DNA from: Channallabes apus
Lineage: Eukaryota > Chordata > Actinopteri > Siluriformes > Clariidae
Assembly (NCBI GenBank): GCA_030522415.1
Contig: CM060115.1
Location: 16,339,191 to 16,403,190 of the forward strand
Direction of reading: 5' to 3'
Length of the DNA stretch: 64,000 nucleotides
In this document: positions 1 through 11,517 of the stretch, piece by piece
Layout of the letters: each line of letters begins with the position of its first letter
Position numbering within the stretch: position 1 is the first letter of the stretch
The notes under the pieces: generated by a model
Told to the model about the DNA's origin: nothing
Seen by the model: the letters and a program-made list of their open reading frames with translations, nothing else
Database searches by the model: none
Program-made: the position numbers and the translations under genes

Positions 1-351
1 AATTCAACACCACAGGTACTATTACAAGCTGTTTAATGTTTTTTTTTATAGATGTGTGTTCATTTTAAAATAAAGGTATTAATCCAAATCATAGATATTA
101 ACACTAACACTGTAAAGTTTAAAATAAGTCTGTGGGTGTTTATCCACGAAAGAGGTGTTACAGTAGGTGTTACAGTACATCTGTAAAGGACACAGTAGGT
201 GTTGAATGAGAAGGTGTTCATTTAAGCCTATGGGTGTTTATTTCAGCAGAGTTAATCACAGTAAACACTAACAGGATGATGCATGTTGCGACTGTAAACA
301 CTAACAACCTGCAGGTGTGTATTAAACAATGTAAGACTAATTCAACACTGC

Positions 352-391
<40 letters not shown>

Positions 392-620
392 CTCTGGGAA
401 CCCTGCATGCATCTCATTAAGAGTTTATTCAACACTGCAGGTGTGTGTTTATCCGTGTAAACACTAACACTGCAGGCCTTTACTGATGTGTGTGAACACT
501 AACAGGTGTGTGTGTCTCCAGGACGGAGAGTTTGTGAGACACCGCACGAGCTCAGACATGCAGTCAGGTGTCCAGGTGTTGATGCAGGTGTTGTGGGTGT
601 TGAGCTCAGTGTGTTGATTC
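1..620. repeat. Diverged tandem repeat of an AACACTAACACTGCAGG-type motif
   Basis: Related phrases recur at irregular spacing: AACACTAACACTG near 100, AACACTAACAGG near 265, AACACTAACAACCTGCAGG near 298, TTCAACACTGCAGGTGTG near 340 and 428, and AACACTAACACTGCAGG near 459. A (GT)n tract interrupts it at about 354-388. If the minus-strand exon to the right is real, this is intronic sequence downstream of its donor. No coding potential beyond microsatellite-driven frames is visible. Confidence 0.5.
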
Positions 621-639
621 CGAACTCTGCTGTACTCCA

Positions 640-656
640 GGAGAGTTAATGCGCGC

Positions 657-700
<44 letters not shown>

Positions 701-1348
701 TACCTGATGCCCTTGGTGTCTCTGAGGCTCGTGCTCCGCGGTCGGGTTCGTGTCTCCGTCACGGTGCCATTCCGCTCGCGCTCCCGGTTGTTGTTGTTGT
801 TGCTGCTGCTGCTGTACGGTACAGGGCCGGTGCGCGCGCAGCTCCTGCGGCGGTGCTCTCGCGCAGCTCTCGGGCAGACTGCTCCTCACGAGCCGCTGCA
901 CCTGCAATCGGGCCGCCTGCGGGTCCTGGAGCGCGCGAGCGGCGGCGGCGCTGGTTTCGGGCGGCTGGCCCGCGGGAGCGCGCGGCGGCTGCTGGTTCTG
1001 GTTCTGGTGCGCCGCCGCTGATGATGATGATGGCGGTGATGAAGGTGCCGGTGGCGGGGTGTGCAGCAGTAGACCGGTGAACGGGTTTCCGGCGCTCGGC
1101 TGTCGCGCTGCCGCTTGTTGTGGCCGCTGCAGTTGTTGCTGCTCCTCCGGTACCGACCCGCCTTCTTTTCCGCAGCTGCACGAGAGACGATGCGCAGGTT
1201 TGATCCACTGGATCCCTCGAGACTGATCCTCCGCCAATCGCGAGCCGCACCAGGCGGGGTCACCGGGACAGTCCGGGGAAACGGAGCCGAGAGCTCGAGC
1301 CGACGGTCTGGTGACGGTGCAGCTGCGCCGCTGGCTGTGACTTTGTGA

Positions 1349-1380
<32 letters not shown>

Positions 1381-1860
1381 ATGACGGTTCTCGTGCGCCG
1401 CCCCGTTGCGGTTGTCCGGTCGCGCTGGGCGGTTTCCGGTGTCCGCGCGCGCTGTGAGACGGCGGAGGCGGCAGTGTGTAGAGCGGCGGCGGCGGCGGCG
1501 GCGGCGCTGCGGCGGCGGCTGAGGGTGCGGGTGCGTGCGCGTGCGGAGCTCTCTGCTGCTGCGGTCGGACAGCGCGCGCGTCTCGATGCCGCATCACCGC
1601 CTCCTCCTCCTCCTCCTCCTCCTCCTGCGGGTCGCGTGCGGCGGGCTGCGGACCGAGCCGCTTCGGCGCGCTCTCGCTATCGGTGCTGCGCGCGGCGGAG
1701 GCCCCCACCGTCGAGTCCACGCGGCTCGTCTCATTGGTGGGTTGGACCAGAACCAGCCTCATCTCGCCCCTCCCTCACTCCCCCCTCCTCCTCCTCCTCC
1801 TCCTCCTCCCGTGATGCTGCGCGCGCCTTCAAATAAACCGGACCGGATCACGGGCACGAG
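640..1860. promoter_or_regulatory. CpG island
   Basis: About 1.2 kb of strongly GC-rich, CpG-dense sequence (many CGCGC and GCGGCGG runs) stands out from AT-rich or CA-rich flanks. In vertebrates such islands usually mark a promoter and first exon. It also carries several trinucleotide runs: GTT/GCT near 789, GAT near 1021 and 1348, GGC near 1481, and CCT near 1604 and 1786. Confidence 0.7.
702..1762 (-). CDS. Probable first coding exon of an unidentified minus-strand gene (low-complexity N-terminus)
   Basis: A single frame stays open through the whole CpG island from an ATG at 1,762. It ends at a good donor, CATCAG|gtacc, with the last exon base at 702, after which the frame runs only into CA repeat. 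The encoded segment has no recognisable fold. It contains a run of nine E (residue ~45), proline and serine runs, a long run of Q near the end and several A/P/Q-rich stretches, and looks like a disordered N-terminus. Alternative frames are broken; the only other open one across the 3' part has a stop near 886. In human, CCDC124 is followed by KCNN1. That makes a kcnn1-type potassium channel N-terminus a positional candidate, but no channel-specific sequence (conserved pre-S1 segment or S1) is present. The exon could also be largely 5' UTR. The rest of the gene would lie left of the window. Confidence 0.35.
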
Positions 1861-2076
1861 CGCAAAAAAAAGCAGAACCGGTCCGGTCGCATCGCGCTGC
1901 AGCGGAGCTCGAGAGTATTATTATTACTTATTCTCCTTACAGGTGTGTGTGTGTGTGTGTGTGTGTGCTGTAGATACTGGAAGTTCCGGGTCCAGTTTGG
2001 AAATCCAGATGTGTGTGAAGTTCAGCTTCCTGCAAAACAACAACAAGCAACATCAACACAAACACTATATCAGATG

Positions 2077-2114
<38 letters not shown>

Positions 2115-2480
2115 ATCTGTCTAGATTCAGGATTCAGGGGGGTTTATTGTCATGATCAGTGTTTACATTCTTATTGCCAAAGCTTAGCGTATAGAAGAGG
2201 AATTATGAAGTCAAGTTTTGTTGTCATTTCAACCATATACACTTCAGTACAGAGTGAAACGAAACAACGTTCCTCCAGGACCAACCACATAAATTTACAA
2301 CATAAATTAACTAGATAACTAACTAAGATATCTAATTAGCTGGCTGGCTGATACAAACCAGATTAACATTGTAAATTAACAGAAACTATATAAAGTCTAT
2401 ACAGAATAAGGCAACATAAAGTGCAGACAAGAGTGACAACACGACACCACAACATAATATGTCTTAATGAATAAATGTAT
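2115..2480. repeat. Degraded interspersed repeat (TTTATTGTCA type)
   Basis: The segment has a TTTATTGTCAT start, an AGAGTGAAACGAAACAACG phrase, CTCCAGGACC, and a CTAACTAAGAYAYCTAATTAGCTG phrase near its end. Close relatives occur at about 47,880-48,020 in the slc5a5 gene, and a more distant one at about 54,495-54,760. The shared blocks identify an interspersed repeat, probably a LINE 3' tail. No coding capacity is visible. Confidence 0.45.
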
Positions 2481-2525
2481 ACAAAGTAAAAGAGTACAGA
2501 TATTTAGTTAAAGTCAATGGTATAC

Positions 2526-3378
2526 ACGTACAGACATACACACATACATACACACATACTGTACATACATACATACATACATACTGTACATCCATACACA
2601 CATACTGTACACACATACATACACACATACATACACACATACTGTACACACATACATACATACATACATACACACATACTGTACATACATACATACATAC
2701 ATACACACATCCATACACACATACATACTGTACATACATACATACATCCATACATACACACATACATACACACATACATACTGTACATACATACATACAT
2801 CCATACATACACACATACATACACACATACATACTGTACATACATACATACATCCATACATACACACATACATACTGTACATACATACATACATACATAC
2901 ACACATCCATACATACATACATACTGTACATACATACACACATACATACTATACATACATACACACATACTGTACATACATACACACATACATACATACA
3001 CACACATACTGTACATACATACACACATACATACACACATCCATACACACATACATACTGTACATACATACATACATCCATACACACATACATACACACA
3101 TCCATACACACATACTGTACATCCATACACACATACATACACACATCCATACACACATACTGTACATACATACACACATACATACATACACACATACATA
3201 CTGTACATACACACATCCATACATACATACACACATACATACTGTACATACATACACACATACTGTACATATATATACACACATACATACTGTACATACA
3301 TCCATACACACATACATACACACATACTGTACATACATACACACACATACACACACAAACATACTGTACATACACACC
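2526..3378. repeat. CATA/CACA array punctuated by CTGTACA
   Basis: About 850 bp are built only from CATA, CACA and CCATA blocks broken at intervals by ACTGTACAT. All long frames here (alternating H/T/Y or C/V/Y) are products of the repeat, not genes. Block order is irregular, which suggests repeated slippage and unequal exchange. GTAC palindromes recur roughly every 40-90 bp. Confidence 0.9.
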
Positions 3379-3389
3379 AGGTTGGAATA

Positions 3390-4385
3390 CAGATTTTTTC
3401 TTTTTTTTTGTTAAACCTTTTGTAATAAACTTTAACCTCATTCTGTGTTATTTAGTGATTAGAAATAACGAGGTTCCTCCTGGGGTCTGCTCATGTTCAT
3501 GGCACTGTGTGGAACCCTTTCTGAATGTGGAACCCAGCACGGTTCTAAACAGAAATATTAAGGAGTTCTCCAGGAGGAAGCTTTTAGTAGTCAGTACTGC
3601 AGCTCTTTAACTCTTTTATTAAATGAAATAATAAATAATAAACCACAAGCGATAGATACTGTAAGCTGGACCGGGTTCTAAAGGGTCCGGGTGGAACCCT
3701 GTTCAGCCACCACACTGACACCTACACAGGTGTGGTTTGTGTTGTTCCAGCCCGGGGACGTGAGAGGAGATGAGAGGAGGTGTTTGAGGGTGGAGGATCC
3801 GAAACAGCAGCAGCAGCAGAAACCTGATCGTTTTCATTAGGTAATTAATCCTGGAGAGCCGGATAGACACCTGGTCAGCATGAAGTATCACTTTCTTGCT
3901 GGTTCGGGAGGCAGAGCTGTGTATGAGCGCATGAATTATTCATCCTTCAATCCCACTCCAAGTTCAGAGAGAACACGGGGGTGGAGGTGAAGGTGGAGAG
4001 GTGGGGGGAGGGGGGGGGAGGGGGGGTTCCTCATCAGAGTCTGAGTCCATTACAAAAAAACCAAACAAAACAAAACAGTTCTTTATTCGTTTAGGCTGAG
4101 ACGGTTTTCTGGTCAGGACAGTGTGTGTAGAGGACGGAGCTGAACCTCAGAGTCACGTGTCACCAAGATAACACCATGCTTTATATAGACACAAAGAAAA
4201 GAAAATCCCTTTAAAATAGACGAGTGGAATCATAAACTCATAAAACATGAGAGGGTGCAGTGTGCTACAGACAGACAGACAGACAGACATATAATCACAA
4301 TCATCAAAGCACTATGAGGGTTTACACACTGTAACTCTAACTAAACATCATTTATTACATATAGAATATGTGGCAAACCATTTAA
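3390..4385. other. Intergenic stretch with no recognised gene
   Basis: Mixed unique sequence with short simple repeats: CAGCAGCAG near 3,808, a G-rich patch at 4,002-4,028, and a GACA run near 4,270. The 62-codon frame at 3,703-3,891 has no recognisable features and is not supported. Confidence 0.5.
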
Positions 4386-4386
4386 T

Positions 4387-4420
<34 letters not shown>

Positions 4421-4422
<2 letters not shown>

Positions 4423-4802
4423 ATTCATTCATTCATTCATCTTCTAAACCGCTTAATCCTGTGTTCAGGGTCGCGGGGGACCTGGAGCCTATCCCAGGAG
4501 ACTTCGGGCACTAGGCGGGGTACACCCTGGACAGGGTGCCAATCCATCGCAGGGCACACACACATACACACACTCACACGCGCAATCACACACTACGGGC
4601 AATTTAGGAACGCCAATTAGCCTAACCTGCATATCTTTGGACTGTGGGAGGAAACCGGAGTACCCGGAGGAAACCCACCAAGCACGGGGAGAACATGCAA
4701 ACTCCATGCACACAGAGACGGGAATCGAGCCTGGCCGGGGAATCGAACCCAGACCCTGGAGGTGCAAGGCGACAGTGCTAACCACTACACCACCGCGCCG
4801 CC
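4421..4802 (-). mobile_element. tRNA-derived SINE, family A, copy 1
   Basis: Read on the minus strand, the copy starts GGCGGCGCGGTGG. It has an RNA polymerase III A-box-like TGGTGTAGTGG and a B-box GGTTCGATTCC about 40 nt later, then the body common to fish genomes (CTTTGGACTGTGGGAGG and GGTGCCAATCCATC on the plus strand). It ends in an ATGA tetranucleotide tail, seen as (TCAT)n at 4,421-4,440. Sister copies are at 13,148-13,456 and 49,603-49,946. Pol III boxes plus a simple-repeat tail indicate a LINE-mobilised SINE. Confidence 0.8.
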
Positions 4803-5014
4803 ACACACACACTATGTGTCTATAATCATCATGCGTCCATGTTCACAGGAGAAGCCCAGCGCGCCTCAGCATCGGAAGTTTCAACGAGATAAAGAACAAA
4901 AGCGACACACAAATTATTATGTGACACAAAATGAGTAGAAAAGTGCAACAACTATTGTGAGAATATAACACGAGAGAGAAATTATCATAAGATTCTAACA
5001 CACAGTATGAGTGC

Positions 5015-5135
5015 AGATCAATCCCTGCTGTCCGTTATCACCCAGATGAGGATGGGTTCCCTGTTCAGTCCGGTTCCTCTAAAGGTTCCTTCCTATTGTT
5101 AAAGCGCTATACAAATAAAACTGAACTGAACTGAA
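5015..5135. repeat. Short repeat tail ending in AAAGCGCTATACAAATAAAA
   Basis: The phrases GGTTCCTCTAAAGGTTCCTTCC and AAAGCGCTATACAAATAAAACTGAA are typical of the 3' end of a fish interspersed element. The terminal block recurs at about 16,741-16,770 inside ccdc124. The rest of the element is not recognisable. Confidence 0.4.
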
Positions 5136-5352
5136 AGATCATTTACAGTAACTGTGGGGTGCCAATAATTGTGGCAGATACGGTGTAGTGCTTAAGAAAT
5201 ATTTACTCATAAATATTATAAATATTTATATAAAAAATTATTAGTGTTTTTTTTAAACATGATCTGGAGATTTTTAACAAACAAATTAAATATAAATATA
5301 TTTTTTATAATTACATTGTACATTGTAATTAGAGAGATATGATCAGGTGAGG

Positions 5353-5388
<36 letters not shown>

Positions 5389-5571
5389 TACAGAGACCAT
5401 CTGCCATGGTGGTGTACAGTAGATGGAGGAGATTCTGCACTGAAGCGTAATCACGGGATTTCCTGACCTTAACGCGGTCCAGCTTCCTGCTCTTACATAA
5501 ACACACTGCACTTTATTTATTTATAGTGCGAGGGCGAACCTCCTCCTGCCACTCCACCTGTTCATTAAATG

Positions 5572-5572
<1 letters not shown>

Positions 5573-5640
<68 letters not shown>
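5573..5640. repeat. (CA)n microsatellite
   Basis: About 34 uninterrupted CA units. Similar pure CA/GT tracts are scattered through the intergenic region at 2,079-2,111, 4,388-4,420, 5,355-5,386, 9,271-9,301 and 10,989-11,018. Confidence 0.95.
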
Positions 5641-5641
<1 letters not shown>

Positions 5642-6980
5642 CGTCACGGGTGCAAAAGTCAAACCCAACTCTTTTATGTGGTTCCGTTATAAAACACTAA
5701 TGTAAAGTTCTCCTTATATCTACAGTAAACTGTGTCGGGTTTTACTGTACAATAAGCGTGTGACACTGATCCATGATTTCACACGTGTTCTCACTTACAT
5801 GTGTAATTTAGAAAAGTAAAATACGATCATTCGTTCAACTCATACAATGACATTTAAGTAACCTGACATGAGGAGTGCTGATATTCAGTACAACAGCACG
5901 ACTCCGAGTGTCATATCGTTCCACAGTTCCACAAACACCATTTATTATCAACAGATTATGATTTGTTTCTTTATTATATCAGTTTGATGCCTGACAGAAC
6001 TAACTAACCGCGACTGGTGGAGCTGGTGACAGACAGTTAGTGTAATTAACAGGAGGTGGGTGTAGAGTTAGCGGTAGTTAGAGTAGCGTTAAACTCTTAG
6101 CGGTACACTTGAAACTCACCAGATTTACTTTATATTTCCACTTATTCCACTTTAGATTATCAGCTCTGTTAAGTTCTGGGGTCGAATCCCAAATAGCGTT
6201 AAATGGAAATGGAACAATCCCTTGTTCCACACTCCAAGTAGTGCACTTGATCAGGGGTTAGAGAGGGATTCGGGATTCAGCCTCGTGTTGTTAGAGGCGA
6301 GTTAGCTTTGTAGCTAAGCGTTAGCCGTAAACAGAACGACACGGACGGTTCAGAGTCGATTCAGAACGACTTAGAAGTGATTAGTTCAGAGACGGCGTGT
6401 TGTTTAAGACGTTACATAACGTTATCAGGTGTGTGTTCTTACTGAAAGTGCTTCTGTGTCTGGGTGTGAATGAGGGTTTTGTCAGGCAGCTGCTCTCTCC
6501 TCAGTACTGCGGACCGTACAGACCTACTCTCACCCACGCTGAGACACAGTTAGTGTCATTAACCACTGGACAACACCTGGGACACGCCCACTCATACATA
6601 TAGTATAATTACACCTCACAGTGCAGTTACTGTCTGTTATCAGCACTCGTGGAATAACGCCTCTCGTCCAATCAGATCACGCGCTCAGGACTAAGTGATG
6701 TATAATAAGATGTGAAATGCAGCTCAGGAGGACGCAGGACTCTCTGTGGAGAGTACAGGACAGGTGGGTCGCTGCTCAGAGAAGAAGTCCAGCAGGAAGT
6801 TGAGTTTAGGATTTTACTCGTCCTCTTTTTGTTTTAATGAGAGAGAACACCTGGACTCCATGCGTGTGTGTAAAACCTTCACATCTGTCAGAGTCTCGTC
6901 TGATCACACACTTCAACAGGAGAGATTAGACCTGAGGAAAATCGGACATTCTCCCCACAAAGCAATTAAGTTGCTCTATA
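5641..6980. other. Intergenic stretch with no recognised gene
   Basis: Unique-looking sequence without conserved coding segments, RNA genes or transposon ends that I can identify. Short frames at 6,397-6,603 and 6,746-7,123 show no conserved motif and end in simple repeats. Confidence 0.5.
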
Positions 6981-6984
6981 TCGC

Positions 6985-7165
6985 ACATCTGGATCTATCC
7001 TCTACCACACCTATTCTCACACATCTGGATCTACAGCACACATCTGGAACTATACCACACCATCTGCTCACACATCCACAGTATATTTACATCACACACC
7101 TTATTACACATCTGGATCTATAATCACACATCTGTATATCACACATCTGGATCTGTAATCGCACA
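6985..7165. repeat. Short tandem repeat, ACACATCTGGATCTAY units
   Basis: At least six diverged copies of CACATCTGGATCTAT or CACATCTGGAAC occur between 6,985 and 7,160. The Tc1 transposon at 7,180 inserted just beyond the last copy. Confidence 0.6.
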
Positions 7166-7179
7166 ATGCAGTTATTATA

Positions 7180-8800
7180 CAGTGGTGTGAAAAACTATTT
7201 GCCCCCTTCTTGATTTCTTATTCTTTTGCATGTTTGTCACACTTAAATGTTTCTGATCATCAGACACATTTAACTATTAGTCAAAGAGAACACAAGTAAA
7301 CACAAAATGCAGTTTTTAAATGAGGGGTTTTATTATTTAGGGAGAAAAATAATCCAAACCTACATGGCCCTGTGTGAAAAAGTAATTGCCCCCTGAACCT
7401 AATAACTGGTTGGGCCACCCTTAGCAGCAATAACTGCAATCAAGCGTTTGTGATAACTTGCAACGAGTCTTTTACAGCGCTCTGGAGGAATTTTGGCCCA
7501 CTCATCTTTGCAGAATTGTTGTAATTCAGCTTTATTTGAGGGTTTTCTAGCATGAACCGCCTTTTTAAGGTCATGCCACAACATCTCAATAGGATTCAGG
7601 TCAGGACTTTGACTAGGCCACTCCAAAGTCTTCATTTTGTTTTTCTTCAGCCATTCAGAGGTGGATTTGCTGGTGTGTTTTGGGTCATTGTCCTGCTGCA
7701 GCACCCAAGATCGCTTCAGCTTGAGTTGACGAACAGATGGCCGGACATTCTCCTTCAGGATTTTTTGGTAGACAGTAGAATTCATGGTTCCATCTATCAC
7801 AGCAAGCCTTCCAGGTCCTGAAGCAGCAAAACAACCCCAGACCATCACACTACCACCACCATATTTTACTGTTGGTATGATGTTCTTTTTCTGAAATGCT
7901 GTGTTACTTTTACGCCAGATGTAACGGGACACGCACCTTCCAAAAAGTTCAACTTTTGTCTCGTCGGTCCACAAGGTATTTTCCCAAAACTCTTGGCAAT
8001 CATTGAGATGTTTTTTAGCAAAATTGAGACGAGCCTTAATGTTCTTTTTGCTTAAAAGTGGTTTGCGCCTTGGAAATCTGCCATGCAGGCCGTTTTTGCC
8101 CAGTCTCTTTCTTATGGTGGAGTCGTGAACACTGACCTTAATTGAGGCAAGTGAGGCCTGCAGTTCTTTAGATGTTGTCCTGGGGTCTTTTGTGGCCTCT
8201 CGGATGAGTTGTCTCTGCACTCTTGGGGTAATTTTGGTCGGCCGGCCACTCCTGGGAAGGTTGACCACTGTTCCATGTTTTTGCCATTTGTGGATAATGG
8301 CTCTCACTGTGGTTCGCTGGAGTCCCAAAGCTTTAGAAATGGCTTTATAACCTTTACCAGACTGATAGATCTCCATTACTTTTGTTCTCATTTGTTCCTG
8401 AATTTCTTTGGATCTTGGCATGATGTCTAGCTTTTGAGGTGCTTTTGGTCTACTTCTCTGTGTCAGGTAGCTCCTATTTAAGTGATTTCTTGATTGAAAC
8501 AGGTGTGGCAGTAATCAGGCCTGGGGGTGACTACAGAAATTGAACTCAGGTGTGATAAACCACAGTTAAGTTATTTTTTAACAAGGGGGGCAATCACTTT
8601 TTCACACAGGGCCATGTAGATTTGGAGTTTTTTTTCTCCCTTAATAACGTAAACTTTCATTTAAAAACTGCATTTTATGTTCAATTATGTTATCTTTGAC
8701 TAATAGTTAACGGTTTTTGATGAGCAGAAACATTTAAGTGTGACAAACTTGCAAAAGAATAAGAAATCAGGAAGGGGGCAAATAGTTTTTCACACCACTG
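7180..8800 (-). mobile_element. Complete Tc1-like DNA transposon
   Basis: A 1,621-bp element flanked by TA (7,178-7,179 and 8,801-8,802), the expected Tc1/mariner target duplication. Both ends read CAGTGGTGTGAAAAAC inward. The inverted repeats extend about 215 bp (7,180-7,394 and about 8,585-8,800), with only a handful of mismatches in the outer 85 bp. An inner GTGTGAAAAAGTRATTGCC motif echoes the outer GTGTGAAAAACTATTTGCC, giving the IR/DR arrangement known from Sleeping Beauty-class elements. One full-length transposase frame lies between. Intact ends plus an intact frame suggest recent activity. Confidence 0.92.
7399..8421 (-). CDS. Tc1-like transposase, full length (340 aa)
   Basis: A single uninterrupted 340-codon frame, the usual length for the fish Tc1 group (Sleeping Beauty is also 340 aa). 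The N-terminal part (about 1-110) is a paired-type bipartite DNA-binding domain with two helix-turn-helix units and a GRP linker motif at residues 59-61 (SGRPTK). The catalytic domain has D153 (WTDETK), D244 (QQDNDPKHT) and E279 (LNPIE), i.e. DD34E, at the expected spacing. The glycine-rich GGGSVMVWGCF box and the final AAKGGPT motif are also present. The enzyme would excise and reinsert the element at TA sites. No stop or frameshift is seen; whether it is active cannot be told from sequence. Confidence 0.93.
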   Translation of the reverse strand: MPRSKEIQEQMRTKVMEIYQSGKGYKAISKALGLQRTTVRAIIHKWQKHGTVVNLPRSGRPTKITPRVQRQLIREATKDPRTTSKELQASLASIKVSVHDSTIRKRLGKNGLHGRFPRRKPLLSKKNIKARLNFAKKHLNDCQEFWENTLWTDETKVELFGRCVSRYIWRKSNTAFQKKNIIPTVKYGGGSVMVWGCFAASGPGRLAVIDGTMNSTVYQKILKENVRPSVRQLKLKRSWVLQQDNDPKHTSKSTSEWLKKNKMKTLEWPSQSPDLNPIEMLWHDLKKAVHARKPSNKAELQQFCKDEWAKIPPERCKRLVASYHKRLIAVIAAKGGPTSY

Positions 8801-9269
8801 TATATTGCTATAATAAACAACAACAGCAACACAATAGATGATTAAACTCATACTGGATTTATTTATAGTGTTATTTATTTATAGGATCATTTACAGATGT
8901 ATAACTCTAACGCTGTGACTCTATTTCCCAGCATGCACTGCACAAGTATGTTCCTTCATACATTCATAAAAATACTAAAATAAAAGTAACTTCCTGTTCT
9001 AACACACACATCATGAGGATTTCCTCAGTGTTCAAACAACTCTGTGTTGAGAGACGTGTGTGTGTGTGTGTGAGTGAGTGCTGTGAGAATTGTGTGTGTG
9101 TGTGTGAGTGAGTGCTGTGAGAATTGTGTGTGTTTCCACTTTAGCCAGATTTTCCCTTGAAGCTTTCTGATACACAAAGTGTGTTTAATAAAACATCTGT
9201 ACCTGAGAGAGAGGAATAAAGTGACTCCATATAGAGAGAATAAATAATATACAGCTCATAGATCTGATC

Positions 9270-9304
<35 letters not shown>

Positions 9305-9415
9305 ATGCAGCATGTTGCTGCAGATGTTTAGAGAACACCACGGCGGGGGACAGATGGAGAGGCCCTGTCACGAGCAGACGAATGTTTCTGATCGCTTATT
9401 ATTTCAGCTCTGGGG

Positions 9416-9492
<77 letters not shown>
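9416..9492. repeat. (CA)n microsatellite
   Basis: About 37 CA units, followed at 9,534-9,551 by an (AT)n tract. A 43-bp unit containing GAGTGAGTGCTGTGAGAATTG is duplicated in tandem just upstream, at about 9,070-9,130. Confidence 0.95.
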
Positions 9493-9493
<1 letters not shown>

Positions 9494-9531
9494 GATAGAA
9501 AGGATTCTTCCAAGCTTAAAGCAGAGAGAGT

Positions 9532-9554
<23 letters not shown>

Positions 9555-9562
<8 letters not shown>

Positions 9563-10095
9563 TAAGTTTCCTTGGTTTCTTAATGAGTTTTACATCCACT
9601 TCATTGATTTTTGTTATAGTTAGTATTTATCTTATTTGAAGCTCATATACAGTATTTTATTATATATTTATATATGTATAATATAATATATACACGGGTC
9701 TGGAAGACGGAGGGTCACAAACCGTCATGTAAAGCTGCTGTTTAACCTTTAACCCCAACAGTAAAGTGTAAAACTGGTGCAGAGACAAAACTCAGGAAAG
9801 CTGTGAGTGTAAACCGGACCTTATTATTCCAGCAAATACTGATTTATTAATGTTAAGACAAAGTGGTTACTAATTATTTGCATATTGTGTTGTGATGATG
9901 TCATTCCCTTTAAATATACACTTTAAATAACAATATTATATTTTAGATTTATCTCACCAACACGTGCACCTGCAAGAAAAATAAACATCTGGAACTACTC
10001 ATGCTGCGGTCGGCTCTCAGTGTTTTCCAGACGTTTATTCATAAATATATTTATTTTCCATGATTTCTTTATGATTCTGTTGTTGAATGTGATTC

Positions 10096-10128
<33 letters not shown>

Positions 10129-10300
10129 GTCGTCCTTCAATAAACAGGAGAGAATCTTTTGTCGGGTGTTTCAGGGCGTCTGGTGCAGATGTTTAAAGTG
10201 TGTGTGTGTGTTTCTGACATTTAGAAAAAAATGCAGAATTGAATCATTGTTAATGTTTAATCAATATGTTCAAAAACATTTTAAAGTGTAAAATAACTGG
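9555..10300. other. Intergenic stretch with no recognised gene
   Basis: AT-rich sequence with a (CAT)n tract at about 10,098-10,128. No conserved coding segment or transposon terminus was recognised. Confidence 0.5.
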
Positions 10301-10334
10301 AACTGTTTGTGTCGGAGTGTGAAGGGTCCAGATC

Positions 10335-10418
10335 AGAGCCCCCTCTGTCCCTCTTTGTCCCCCTCTGTCCCTCTGTGTCCCCCTCTGTCCCTCTGTGTCC
10401 CCCTCTGTCTCTCCTCGT
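10335..10418. repeat. Pyrimidine-rich minisatellite, CCCCCTCTGTCCCTCTGTGT
   Basis: About four 20-bp copies in tandem. A second small array, CACGCTCACACACACACTG plus (TCTC)n, lies at about 10,770-10,870. Confidence 0.75.
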
Positions 10419-10985
10419 CACTGACATGCGGCTCGATTTGTGTTGAAATATCACCAGATTAAAATGTGCGTGTGTATAAACCAACACACACAAACACACA
10501 CTTCAGTCCTGACCCTTCGTATGTGTGTGTGTAGAGATGTGCTGTAAATCTCACACTGTCTAAAACACACACACGTCCATGACCTGTAAACCTGCAGCGT
10601 CAGAGTGTTTAACCTGCCTGAAGTCCGTCTCACACACACACACACACACACACACGTCTTACCTCCGAGTGGACGCTCCGCGCTCTGTACAAACTTAAGC
10701 CCCGTCCTCAATGTCTTCACTTCACTGGAACCATGAGCAGTAGTTCAGCTCCAGCGCAGACACACACACACACACTCTCTCTCTGCTTCTCTCACGCTCA
10801 CACACACACTGTTTCTCTCTCTCTCACGCTCACACACACACTGTTTCTCTCTCTCTCACGCTCACACACAAAGACACTTCCTGAAGCCGTCAGAAGGCTC
10901 TTTGAGACGCGTAATTAGGATGCAGAGCGAAGAAAGAACAGCCAGGCTTGTTAAGAGCTGGCATGCAAATGGACCGAGCGACAAA

Positions 10986-11020
<35 letters not shown>

Positions 11021-11132
11021 AGGGCTACCTGACAAGTGACTGAACCTCAGTTCACACTGTACACACACAACCTTCACACACGTCAGTTTCTCGCTGCTTT
11101 AATATTAGAAGGAATGAGCATAATGAATATAG

Positions 11133-11167
<35 letters not shown>

Positions 11168-11517
11168 TGTGTGTGAGTGTGTGTGAGATGCAGAAGGTTC
11201 CGGAATAGAGGAGAGAAAACTGTGCAATTGATGCTGAGAAGTTCAAAGGCCCAACCAAAGCCTCTCATCTTACCGGCAAAACACACACACACACACACAC
11301 ACACATACAGGTGGGATAAAGGTTCATCATCACGTTGGACAACAGCGCTGATGCTACATGAACTCCAGGAGGCGCTGTGGTTTAGACAAACACTCACATC
11401 ATGGCCTGATCTGATAATCGGCCAATAACATAAAACACATTAGCTTAGCCACCTGAACGCTGCACTGCGTAACACTCAAGAGCTAGGTAGCTAACGTAAA
11501 CCCTGACGTCCTGTAAC

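Noticed and set aside
702..1762. Naming the CpG-island exon kcnn1
   Set aside because: It is supported only by human gene order; no SK-channel-specific sequence is visible, so no symbol was given.
2464..3441. Large C/V/Y/M or H/T/I frames on both strands
   Set aside because: They are translations of CATA/CACA simple repeats with no non-repeat coding sequence.
4421..4802. Genuine tRNA gene at the B-box GGTTCGATTCC
   Set aside because: There is no complete cloverleaf, and the same unit with a long shared body occurs three times, as expected for a SINE.
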